Part shown: positions 1 through 6,080 of the stretch, one piece after another | Numbering within the stretch: position 1 is the stretch's first letter | Layout of the letters: each line of letters begins with the position of its first letter | Assembly (NCBI GenBank): GCA_900759455.1 | Contig: CAAEVI010000124.1 | Coordinates: 1-18,310 of the forward strand | Direction of reading: 5' to 3' | Source of the DNA: Erysipelotrichaceae bacterium | GTDB taxonomy: Bacteria > Bacillota_I > Bacilli_A > Erysipelotrichales > Erysipelotrichaceae | DNA: 18,310 nucleotides | The notes under the pieces: model-generated | What the model saw: the letters and a program-made list of their open reading frames with translations, nothing else | Told to the model about the DNA's origin: nothing | The model's database searches: none | Program-made: the position numbers and the translations under genes

Positions 1-133
1 ACGTCCAATATACCTTAAAAATATTTTTTTGTAAATATATAAAATAAAATATTTTTTTATTTTTGATACATTCGAAATTTATTATTTTATTATATTTATA
101 AGGTTTTTTATATATCAACGCAAAATAATTTTA

Positions 134-162
134 TCGACATAAAAATACAATTATGCTATTAT
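134..162 (+). promoter_or_regulatory. Sigma-A-type promoter for the RpiR-family gene
   Basis: A -35-like TCGACA (134-139) is followed 17 nt later by an extended -10, TGCTATTAT (hexamer TATTAT at 157-162). Transcription would start near 169, leaving a leader of about 60 nt before the ATG at 232. The flanking 1-231 stretch is extremely AT-rich and shows no credible gene. Confidence 0.6.
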
Positions 163-194
163 GTAAATGTAAAAAAAATATTTTTCGATTCACG

Positions 195-231
195 AAAGGG
201 GGAAACTGGCTTCTTTAATACCAGAAATAAA
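195..231 (+). promoter_or_regulatory. Displaced ribosome binding site with small hairpin in the rpiR leader
   Basis: The only strong Shine-Dalgarno-like sequence, AAAGGGGG (195-202), lies about 30 nt before the ATG at 232, much too far for normal initiation. Between them CTGG (206-209) can pair with CCAG (221-224), which would shorten the effective distance to about 10 nt. No in-frame ATG, GTG or TTG lies nearer to the purine tract. The pairing is seen in the sequence; its role is inference. Confidence 0.3.
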
Positions 232-1089
232 ATGCATAAACAGTCTATTAAATTAAAAATTAAATCGATTTATCGTGATTTAAGCAAAAAAGAAGCTGCT
301 ATCGCCGACTTTATATTAAAAGATCCAAAAAACGTTTCTCGAATGACTATTAGCGAAATCGCATCCGCTCTTGGTTTCGCAGATTCGACGGTCTTTCAAT
401 TCACTCGAAAATTAGGTTATAAAGGATTCCGTGATTTCCGCAATGATTTGCTGACAGAGGAATTTGATCCGGAAATTTCTATCCATGAAAACATCAAACA
501 AGGAGACAATCACCTCAGCATGGCTCAGAAAGTCTTTGACTCCAGCATACAATCCCTGCAGAACACTTGTTCATTGCTGAATAACGAGAATTTAGAAAAA
601 GCTGCGAAAATAATCGCATCTTCCAATCGCCTGTCTTTTTTCGGCGTCGGCGGCTCCAATGTTGTCGCATATGATGCCTATCACAAGTTCATGCGTTCTC
701 CCATTCCCTGTCAGCATGGAATTGATTTTCACATCCAGCTGATGCAGGCTTCATTGCTAAGCGAGAATGATTGCGCACTGATCACTACCCACACCGGTTT
801 GACAAAAGAGACTTTACAAATTGCAGAAACAGCAAAAGCAAACCATGCAAAAATCATCGCCATTACCAGTTATCCGCTCAGTCCTTTAGCGAAAATTGCG
901 GATGTCGTGTTTATATCTGTAGCAGAAGAAACCGGATATCGCTCTGAATCCTTAAGCAGCCGTATCGCTCAGCTGGCAATCATCGACTCCTTATTTACGA
1001 TTGTTATGTTTCAGGATGAAAAAGCAGCAAAAAAAACACTTCACCGCATACGAAGTGCCATCAACGAAACCAAAGAAGAATCAAATTAA
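232..1089 (+). CDS. MurR/RpiR family transcriptional regulator (HTH + SIS)
   Basis: A 285-residue DNA-binding regulator. Residues 1-77 form the HTH_6/RpiR N-terminal domain, with the family-typical run SEIASALGFADSTVFQFTRK (41-60) and a GYKGFRDFR segment after the recognition helix. Residues about 125-255 form a SIS sugar-isomerase fold with a glycine-rich phosphosugar loop GVGGSN (138-143) and a second loop ITTHTGLTKET. Members bind phosphosugars or amino sugars and control a neighbouring catabolic operon. The target is not in the window and may lie to the left. The gene is more AT-rich than those downstream, has its own promoter and terminator, and its ATG lacks a close ribosome binding site. 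The family call is firm; the ligand is unknown. Confidence 0.9.
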   Translation: MHKQSIKLKIKSIYRDLSKKEAAIADFILKDPKNVSRMTISEIASALGFADSTVFQFTRKLGYKGFRDFRNDLLTEEFDPEISIHENIKQGDNHLSMAQKVFDSSIQSLQNTCSLLNNENLEKAAKIIASSNRLSFFGVGGSNVVAYDAYHKFMRSPIPCQHGIDFHIQLMQASLLSENDCALITTHTGLTKETLQIAETAKANHAKIIAITSYPLSPLAKIADVVFISVAEETGYRSESLSSRIAQLAIIDSLFTIVMFQDEKAAKKTLHRIRSAINETKEESN

Positions 1090-1110
1090 TAAACAATCTG
1101 CAAATAAAAC

Positions 1111-1140
1111 AAAGAAGCAAATCTTTTTGCTTCTTTTTTC
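1111..1140 (+). terminator. Rho-independent terminator after the rpiR-family gene
   Basis: Stem AAAGAAGCAAA (1111-1121) pairs with the TTTGCTTCTTT side (about 1126-1136) across a tctt loop and runs into a T tract. It sits 21 nt after the stop codon and separates this gene from the sdpR operon. Confidence 0.8.
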
Positions 1141-1153
1141 TTTCAAACTCCTA

Positions 1154-1181
1154 TTGACTTTTATTCGGAACATGCTATGCT
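1154..1181 (+). promoter_or_regulatory. Extended -10 promoter of the sdpR-sdpI-ABC operon
   Basis: TTGACT (1154-1159), a 16-nt spacer, then TATGCT (1176-1181) preceded by TGC, an extended -10. The expected start near 1188 leaves a 30-nt leader. Because the ATG at 1177 lies inside the -10, it cannot be the sdpR start, which supports the start at 1219. Confidence 0.7.
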
Positions 1182-1194
1182 TCATTTAGACAGA

Positions 1195-1206
1195 TTTCAA
1201 AATGAA
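1195..1206 (+). repeat. Short palindromic repeat, copy 1 (possible SdpR operator)
   Basis: The 12-mer TTTCAAAATGAA contains the palindrome TTCA-AAA-TGAA. It lies in the leader just downstream of the predicted transcription start and recurs exactly at 1480-1491 over the sdpI start codon. A further half-site TTCATTT (1181-1187) mirrors AAATGAA (1200-1206). SdpR-type proteins repress their own operon, so an operator is expected about here, but assigning it to this motif is inference. Confidence 0.3.
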
Positions 1207-1218
1207 GGGATGCATTTT

Positions 1219-1560
1219 ATGATACAAAAGACATTTAAGGCTCTATCAGATCCCACCCGCAAGGAAATCATGGATCTGCTTCGCGAAGGGCGCAAAAGCG
1301 CCGGAGAAATCGCCGAACATTTCAAATGTTCCAATGCAACGATCTCCCATCATCTTTCTGTCTTGAAAGATGCTCAGTTACTGACAGACGAAAGAGAAGG
1401 AAAATACATTTATTATGAGCTTAACATGACTGTTCTCGATGAGCTTATCGGATGGATTTCCTCATTCTCTTCAGGAGGTTTTCAAAATGAATCGCAGAAT
1501 ACTGTCTGCGGCGCTGCTGACGCTGATTCTGACAGCCCTTCCGGCAGCACTGTTCTATGA
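1219..1560 (+). CDS. sdpR: SdpR/ArsR family autorepressor, with read-through C-terminal tail
   Basis: A winged-helix repressor of the ArsR superfamily, SdpR type. Residues 1-83 match the family core: FKALSDPTRKEIMDLL near the N-terminus, then AGEIAEHF, the recognition helix NATISHHLSVLK (39-50), and the wing with GKYIYYELN. No metal-binding cysteine pattern is evident, as expected for SdpR rather than ArsR. The start at 1219 follows GAAGGG at about 9 nt; upstream ATGs lie in the promoter or leader. The core ends with ELIGWISSF, but the frame continues about 30 residues into sdpI, overlapping it by 74 nt. That tail is low-complexity (Ser, Asp, Ala, Gly) and reads like translation of sdpI DNA in the wrong frame. 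One extra base in the T4 or A4 runs at 1479-1487 would create a classic ATGA stop/start overlap. Confidence 0.85.
   Translation: MIQKTFKALSDPTRKEIMDLLREGRKSAGEIAEHFKCSNATISHHLSVLKDAQLLTDEREGKYIYYELNMTVLDELIGWISSFSSGGFQNESQNTVCGAADADSDSPSGSTVL
1480..1491 (+). repeat. Short palindromic repeat, copy 2, over the sdpI start codon
   Basis: An exact second copy of TTTCAAAATGAA, containing the sdpI ATG (1487-1489) directly after its AGGAGG ribosome binding site. It may be a second repressor site or coincidence, since parts of it are simply a start-codon context. Confidence 0.25.
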
Positions 1561-2140
1561 ACAGATTCCCGCCCATTTTCCGATCCATTGGGGTTTTAAC
1601 GGAATAGCGGACAGATGGCAGGAAAAAAATGAATTTATTTTATTCATGATCGGCGTTCCTGTCTTCTTCCATGCAGCGGCTTTGCTGCTTCCTCGCGTGG
1701 ATCCCCTTGGCAGCAACTACCGGCGCTTCGCTTCTGTTTATGAATTTTACATTATTCTGTTCGACATTTTTATGCTTGCCGTCTTTGCGGCTGTCATCAT
1801 CAATGCCATGACGCATTTCTCATTCTGCATGGATACGTTTATCCTGATACTGCTGGGCATCGTATTTGCCAGCATGGGAAACTATATGCCCCTGCTTCGC
1901 CGTAATTTTTTTATCGGCATACGAACGCCGTGGGCTTTGCGAAGCGAGGAAACATGGAATAAAACACACAGGGTCGCGGGACGCTGCTGGTTTACCTGCG
2001 GCCTGCTGATGATTCCCTGCTCATTTCTTGGTGATCCGCTACGGATGTATATCTTTCTGCTGCTGTTTTCCGCTTTGTTTTTTATTCCGATGCTTGCTTC
2101 CTTTTTATTTACAACACATCTGTTTCACAACAAATCTTGA
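1487..2140 (+). CDS. sdpI: SdpI family membrane protein (DUF1648 + SdpI domain)
   Basis: A 217-residue polytopic membrane protein. The N-terminus shows the DUF1648 pattern: a first membrane helix (about 5-23) followed by IPAHFPIHWGFNGIADRW (27-44). The C-terminal half shows the SdpI signature GNYMPLLRRNFFIGIRTPWA (131-150) followed by ETWNKTHRVAGR. I count about six membrane helices. In Bacillus subtilis SdpI is immunity to the SdpC toxin and a signal receptor that sequesters SdpR at the membrane; many homologues sit in operons without sdpC. The start at 1487 is fixed by AGGAGG 8 nt upstream. It overlaps the end of the sdpR frame by 74 nt. The ABC exporter genes follow 51 nt downstream, suggesting one operon. 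The specific toxin, if any, is unknown. Confidence 0.88.
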   Translation: MNRRILSAALLTLILTALPAALFYEQIPAHFPIHWGFNGIADRWQEKNEFILFMIGVPVFFHAAALLLPRVDPLGSNYRRFASVYEFYIILFDIFMLAVFAAVIINAMTHFSFCMDTFILILLGIVFASMGNYMPLLRRNFFIGIRTPWALRSEETWNKTHRVAGRCWFTCGLLMIPCSFLGDPLRMYIFLLLFSALFFIPMLASFLFTTHLFHNKS

Positions 2141-2191
2141 TCATGCATGCCTGTGGCATTTATGATAAATTATTTCAAAGGAGAAACAATT

Positions 2192-2911
2192 ATGATTGAA
2201 ATCAAACATGTAACAAAGACCTTCGGGTCTAAAAAAGCAGTCGATGATCTGGATCTCACAATTCCCACCGGAGAGATCATCGGTTTTATCGGCCCAAACG
2301 GTGCCGGAAAAACAACCACGATCAAAATGATGACCGGGGTTCTGAATCCGGATGAAGGCGATATTCTGATCAACGGCAAAAGCATCCAGAAAGAACCGCT
2401 GGAAGCAAAACGTCAGTTTGGCTTGGTACCGGACAATCCGGATATGTTTCTGCGCTTAAAAGGAATCGAATACCTGAATTTCATGGGTGATATCTATGAT
2501 GTAGATGCACAGCAGCGACAGCAGCGCATTGAAACAATGGCTGAGATATTTGAAATAAAGGATGTGCTCAACGATAAGATCCTTTCTTATTCTCACGGTA
2601 TGCGTCAGAAAATCATCATCATGGGAGCCCTGATCAATGACCCGGAAGTATGGATCCTCGATGAACCGATGACAGGCCTGGATCCGCAGTCCAGCTTCCA
2701 TCTGAAACAAATGATGCGTGAACATGCAAACAAAGGCAAGACCGTCTTTTTCTCTACCCACGTGTTGGAAGTTGCCGAAAAACTGTGTGATAAAATTGCG
2801 ATCATCGCCCATGGAAAAATGATCTATTACGGCACGCTGGAAGAACTTCGCGCCCAGCATGGCGAACAAAGTCTGGAAGAGTTGTTCCTTGAGGTAACCG
2901 AGCATGCGTAA
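2192..2911 (+). CDS. ABC transporter ATP-binding protein
   Basis: A 239-residue ABC ATPase of the ABC-2 exporter class. It shows Walker A GPNGAGKTT (34-42), a signature YSHGMRQK (133-140) of the SHGM/SKGM form common in exporters rather than LSGGQ, Walker B VWILDEP (153-159) and the switch histidine in STHV (H190). The usual Q-loop glutamine appears replaced in VPDNPDMF (79-86). The start at 2192 follows AAAGGAG with about 7 nt spacing; an upstream in-frame extension lacks a ribosome binding site. The stop overlaps the permease start by 8 nt, so translation is probably coupled and the two form one transporter. The substrate cannot be read from the ATPase. Confidence 0.92.
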   Translation: MIEIKHVTKTFGSKKAVDDLDLTIPTGEIIGFIGPNGAGKTTTIKMMTGVLNPDEGDILINGKSIQKEPLEAKRQFGLVPDNPDMFLRLKGIEYLNFMGDIYDVDAQQRQQRIETMAEIFEIKDVLNDKILSYSHGMRQKIIIMGALINDPEVWILDEPMTGLDPQSSFHLKQMMREHANKGKTVFFSTHVLEVAEKLCDKIAIIAHGKMIYYGTLEELRAQHGEQSLEELFLEVTEHA

Positions 2912-4547
2912 ATTTCTGACTTTACTGCAGGTACAGCTGAAAAGCGGTGCGATTTCCGCAACCGACGGAACAACGAAACAGTGGAAAAAGATCCTTCTGT
3001 ATGTTTTCCTCTTTGTCTGTTTCCTGCCGACACTGGGAATGCTGTGGGCGGCATTCTACTACGGCTTTGATTATCTGCAGGCAATCGATCAGAGCGGTTA
3101 TCTGATGAACATCGGTTTTATGATCACATGTTTCGTCATCTTTCTGTTTTCTGTCTTTGCCATTCCGAGCATTTATTATTTCAGCAAGGATATCGATCAT
3201 TTGCTGGTTCTTCCGATACGACCGGAAATCATCCTGGGATCCAAGCTGGCCGTCTGCGTCATTTTCGAATATATGTTCGCGGCAGCGGTCCTGATCCCCA
3301 TGTACATTTCTTTTGTCATGAAGCTGGGCTTTTCGATCATTTCCCTGCTCTGCTTCATCGTCATCTTCTTTACGGTGCCGATCTATCCGCTGGTCATCAG
3401 CAGCATCCTGACCATGATCGTCATGCGGTTCGTTCCATTTTTCAACAATCGTGACCGTTTCAATCTGATTGGCGGCGTAGTAGTCGTTGTTTTCGCGCTC
3501 GGATTGTCCTTTTGGATGCAGACCCTGCAAAACGATGATATCAACGGCCTTTTGATGGCCCTTCTGGAAGGGAACAACTCTCTTATGCGTATTTCTACCA
3601 TCATCTTTCCTTCCATCCCTTTCGCGGCCATGGCATGCTTCTACGGTGACCTGCTTCAGCTATTGATCTTTCTGGCCATCACAGCCGCTTCTCTGATCGT
3701 ATTTCTGTTATGCGGCAAGCTGCTGTATGTCAAAGGCGCCATCGGCAGCAGCGAGACATCGCGTTCCCGCCGTCGCTTTGATGCCAAGCTTCTCCATGCA
3801 AGCACGCGCCATTCCGCATTTCGTTCATATCTCGGCAAAGAGTTTAAGCTTTTGTTCCGTACGCCGGTTTACTTTACCAACTGTGTCTTATCGGCATTTA
3901 TAATGCCGATCATCCTGATCGTCGCCGTCATCACTTCGCTGGACGGAGTTGACCTTTCTGCGTTTTTAACTCCTCAGCTGATTTCCTCGATTCCCAATCT
4001 TTGGGCTTATGTCCTTATCGTCAGCTTCCTTGCCGGAAGCTTTATGGGCGGCATCAACATGATCAGTGCCACTGCCATCTCCCGTGAAGGAAGCAATGCC
4101 AGCTTCATGAAATATATCCCTGTTCCGCTGACAACACAGATCGCGGCCAAGACTGCCTGCGGAATCATTCTTTCCGCCATTGGCACCTGGATGCTGATCA
4201 TCCCGGCTCATATTGTCATCGAATATCCGATTTATCTTGATGTTATTTTTGTGATCGGTTCTTTCATCAGCATCGTGATGATCAATCTGTTCAGCATCCT
4301 GATCGACATGCTGCGTCCGAAACTGGTCTGGGAACAGGAAACCGCCGCTGTCAAACAAAATATGAACGGCTTTATCAGCATGCTGATGTCTTTCATGCTC
4401 GCAGCTGTCCTCTTCGGACTGCTGTATGTCGGATGGAGCCATGTCGTCTGGATTGCCGTCGGCATTTTGTTCGTCCAGATCATTTTGACGATCTTCCTCT
4501 GTCAGACTGTTAAAAAGGCCAACACCCGTTTATTAAACAAAATCTGA
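2904..4547 (+). CDS. ABC-2-like exporter permease, two-half architecture
   Basis: A 547-residue integral membrane protein with about 12 hydrophobic helices in two groups (about 30-275 and 320-535), separated by a charged linker rich in Ser and Arg (281-320). Both halves contain a similar juxtamembrane segment after a helix pair: LVLPIRPEIILGSKLA (101-116) and KYIPVPLTTQIAAKTA (403-418). This suggests internal duplication, so one chain may supply the whole membrane pore. The ATG lies within the ATPase gene (ATG 2904, ATPase stop 2909-2911), typical of coupled ABC pairs. Proteins of this kind are annotated as putative ABC exporter permeases without known substrate. The sdpR/sdpI context hints at peptide or membrane-stress functions, which is inference only. 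Confidence 0.85.
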   Translation: MRKFLTLLQVQLKSGAISATDGTTKQWKKILLYVFLFVCFLPTLGMLWAAFYYGFDYLQAIDQSGYLMNIGFMITCFVIFLFSVFAIPSIYYFSKDIDHLLVLPIRPEIILGSKLAVCVIFEYMFAAAVLIPMYISFVMKLGFSIISLLCFIVIFFTVPIYPLVISSILTMIVMRFVPFFNNRDRFNLIGGVVVVVFALGLSFWMQTLQNDDINGLLMALLEGNNSLMRISTIIFPSIPFAAMACFYGDLLQLLIFLAITAASLIVFLLCGKLLYVKGAIGSSETSRSRRRFDAKLLHASTRHSAFRSYLGKEFKLLFRTPVYFTNCVLSAFIMPIILIVAVITSLDGVDLSAFLTPQLISSIPNLWAYVLIVSFLAGSFMGGINMISATAISREGSNASFMKYIPVPLTTQIAAKTACGIILSAIGTWMLIIPAHIVIEYPIYLDVIFVIGSFISIVMINLFSILIDMLRPKLVWEQETAAVKQNMNGFISMLMSFMLAAVLFGLLYVGWSHVVWIAVGILFVQIILTIFLCQTVKKANTRLLNKI

Positions 4548-4557
4548 GGTGACGATC

Positions 4558-5100
4558 ATGATTCTTTTATATCTTGGAAACAACGACCCGCATCGTCATG
4601 CTTTCGAACAGCTCTTTCATACACTCGGACAATCTGTACGCATCATCGAAGATACACAGACACTTGCCACGGTCAAAGAACTGTTCGAACAAAAGGATGC
4701 TCAACAAAAACCGTATCCGCTGCCGCATCCGATCATGGTCATGAAAGATATCGACGACGAAACATTCACGACGATCATGGAGGCAATTCGATCACATGGT
4801 CTTTCCATGCAGCGCAAGGCCATGTGGACCGAACACAACCAGCACTGGACCCTCGCCCGACTGGCGGATGAAATCGAAGAAGAACACCGCTACTTCGATG
4901 ACCTTAATCAGCTGTATTCCTTTTTTCAGGAAAGCAATCAAAAGAAACAGGATGACTATACAGCGGAAAGCTGGAAACAATATACCGGCGTACTGATCGC
5001 GCTTTATCTGGAGGTCAACAAAGAACAGCCTTCTGCCGACAGGCTTAAGGAAATGCTCAGACAGGCACAGCAGGCGCAGGATGCACTTCAAAAAAAATAA
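4558..5100 (+). CDS. DUF3783-like protein
   Basis: A 180-residue soluble, acidic and Gln-rich protein ending the operon. Residues 57-113 resemble the DUF3783 family: a hydrophobic strand then DIDDETFTTIMEAIRSHGL, a KAMWTEHNQHWTLARL motif (87-102) and EIEEEHRYF (105-113). The family is widespread in Firmicutes without assigned function. The C-terminal 65 residues are helical, ending in a Gln/Ala-rich stretch and Lys-Lys. The ATG at 4558 is preferred over the in-frame GTG at 4549 because GAGGTGA (4546-4552) is then a ribosome binding site. It starts 10 nt after the permease stop, so it is translated with the transporter genes. The family assignment comes from motif memory and deserves a profile check. 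Confidence 0.7.
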   Translation: MILLYLGNNDPHRHAFEQLFHTLGQSVRIIEDTQTLATVKELFEQKDAQQKPYPLPHPIMVMKDIDDETFTTIMEAIRSHGLSMQRKAMWTEHNQHWTLARLADEIEEEHRYFDDLNQLYSFFQESNQKKQDDYTAESWKQYTGVLIALYLEVNKEQPSADRLKEMLRQAQQAQDALQKK

Positions 5101-5107
5101 AATAAAC

Positions 5108-5151
5108 AAAAGGGTGAATGTCACTGCAATCACAGTGAGATTCACCCTTTT
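5108..5151. terminator. Bidirectional terminator between convergent operons
   Basis: A long hairpin: AAAAGGGTGAAT (5108-5119) pairs with ATTCACCCTTTT (5140-5151), then a G-G mismatch, then TCACTG (5121-5126) with CAGTGA (5133-5138) around a caatca loop. A-rich and T-rich flanks give a U tract in both directions. It serves the + strand ABC operon and the - strand unknown pair. Confidence 0.88.
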
Positions 5152-5152
5152 T

Positions 5153-5671
5153 TCATTTATGTTGCTGAAACAAGGATAGCGGCGTCAGATAATTCGTCAT
5201 TGCCCGTGACTGATTTACTTTCAGCACCACGCTTTTTTCCTCTGCAATATTGCTTTGCGCCAACGGCTCCCCTTCTTTCATGGCAGCGAGGAACAAATCA
5301 CGATCCTTGATCTTTAACAGACTTTTGAACACTGCATAACGAAGCGTGACCTGATACCCCTGCGCTTTATTCGAAAATTCATTGACAAGCATCTGCAGCT
5401 GCTGTTTCAGCATACGCTGATCCAGATTGTCCTTGAACATCAGATATTCTTTTCCTTCGACATTGATCCGTGTGGCCTGCGCGATAACGAACTGTCCCTC
5501 AAGCGCACGCATCATATCTTTATTCACTCTGTCCAGATATGCTTTGCGAAGCTGCGGATCTTCTTCGAGAAAACGATCCTCCGCCTCCAGTGAAGCAGCC
5601 AGTGTCCCGACGACCTTTCCGTGTTTAAAAACACCTAACTGATTATGTACATAGATGACCGGATATTTCAT
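5153..5671 (-). CDS. Hypothetical protein, 172 aa, unrecognised
   Basis: I do not recognise this protein. It begins with a short beta-rich module, MKYPVIYVHNQLGVFKHGKV, with a GTLAASLEAEDRF stretch, then a charged helical section containing RFLEEDPQLRKAYLDRV (33-49). The second half alternates strands and helices. There is no signal peptide, membrane helix or cysteine. It looks like a cytosolic small-domain protein. The start is secure: AAAGGAG lies 8 nt before the ATG. It begins 11 nt after the stop of the 88-aa gene upstream, so the two are one operon, and it ends inside the bidirectional terminator. No motif allows a functional guess. Confidence 0.75.
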   Translation of the reverse strand: MKYPVIYVHNQLGVFKHGKVVGTLAASLEAEDRFLEEDPQLRKAYLDRVNKDMMRALEGQFVIAQATRINVEGKEYLMFKDNLDQRMLKQQLQMLVNEFSNKAQGYQVTLRYAVFKSLLKIKDRDLFLAAMKEGEPLAQSNIAEEKSVVLKVNQSRAMTNYLTPLSLFQQHK

Positions 5672-5682
5672 AAGAGTCTCCT

Positions 5683-5949
5683 TTACTTGTGCTGCCAGCT
5701 GTAATATTCATCGTCTTTTTCTTTTGAAATTTCAACCGGCGTCTTTTTTTCATACAAATAAAACGTTTCCTGATGGAACATGTGGATAAAATCATCCGGA
5801 TCCAGCACATAATGCACATTGCTTCCCTGCACATGGACCTTATCTCCCCGCATGCCGTAGAAAGTCATCCCTCCGCGCTCAGCACGGCACAGGATCTGCT
5901 GTTCCTTCAAATACTGATAAGCTAAAGCAAAACTTTCGATTTTTTCCAT
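5683..5949 (-). CDS. Hypothetical protein, 88 aa, unrecognised
   Basis: A small acidic and aromatic-rich protein of unknown function, first gene of a two-gene operon. It has an N-terminal helix (MEKIESFALAYQYLKEQQ), then alternating short strands with CRAERGGMTFYGMRGDKVHV (27-46). The C-terminus ends in a charged KEKDDEYYSWQHK tail. There is no membrane helix or signal. The ATG at 5949 is preferred over an upstream in-frame ATG at 5967 because GGGTGAT sits 3-5 nt before it. Its partner begins 11 nt after its stop. The strand-rich compact size would suit a small binding domain, but I can assign no family. Confidence 0.7.
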   Translation of the reverse strand: MEKIESFALAYQYLKEQQILCRAERGGMTFYGMRGDKVHVQGSNVHYVLDPDDFIHMFHQETFYLYEKKTPVEISKEKDDEYYSWQHK

Positions 5950-5970
5950 ATGATCACCCGTTTCCATATT

Positions 5971-5999
5971 ATTTTATCACCAAAGCCGTGCGGTGAACA
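5971..5999 (-). promoter_or_regulatory. Putative promoter with inverted repeat filling the spacer, for the unknown operon
   Basis: On the - strand TGTTCA (5999-5994) and TAAAAT (5976-5971) are separated by 17 nt. Within the spacer and the -35 edge, TCACC (5977-5981) and GGTGA (5992-5996) form an inverted repeat with a 10-nt centre, a position suited to a repressor. The -35 is a weak match. Confidence 0.4.
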
Positions 6000-6046
6000 G
6001 AAAAAGATGATTCGACATATTTCCCGGGAAAATAACGCATCATGAC

Positions 6047-6075
6047 AAAAAAGCTGCTGTCTTCACAGCAGCTTT
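6047..6075 (-). terminator. Rho-independent terminator of the GH13 gene
   Basis: On the - strand AAAGCTGCTGT (6075-6065) pairs perfectly with ACAGCAGCTTT (6060-6050) across a gaag loop and continues into a T6 run. It lies 5 nt after the stop codon. Confidence 0.92.
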
Positions 6076-6080
6076 ACAAA

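Noticed and set aside
1001..1189. 62-codon frame across the rpiR terminator
   Set aside because: It overlaps the end of the regulator gene in another frame and encodes the terminator hairpin and promoter; no family resemblance.
2141..2191. GATCATGCATGC / GCAT repeats between sdpI and the ABC ATPase gene as a terminator
   Set aside because: Short self-complementary runs with no stable long stem and no T tract; the genes are likely co-transcribed.
2922..3530. 202-codon open frame on the - strand within the ABC permease gene
   Set aside because: Highly charged (Asp, Lys, His, Gln) translation typical of the complement of hydrophobic membrane codons; no start signal.
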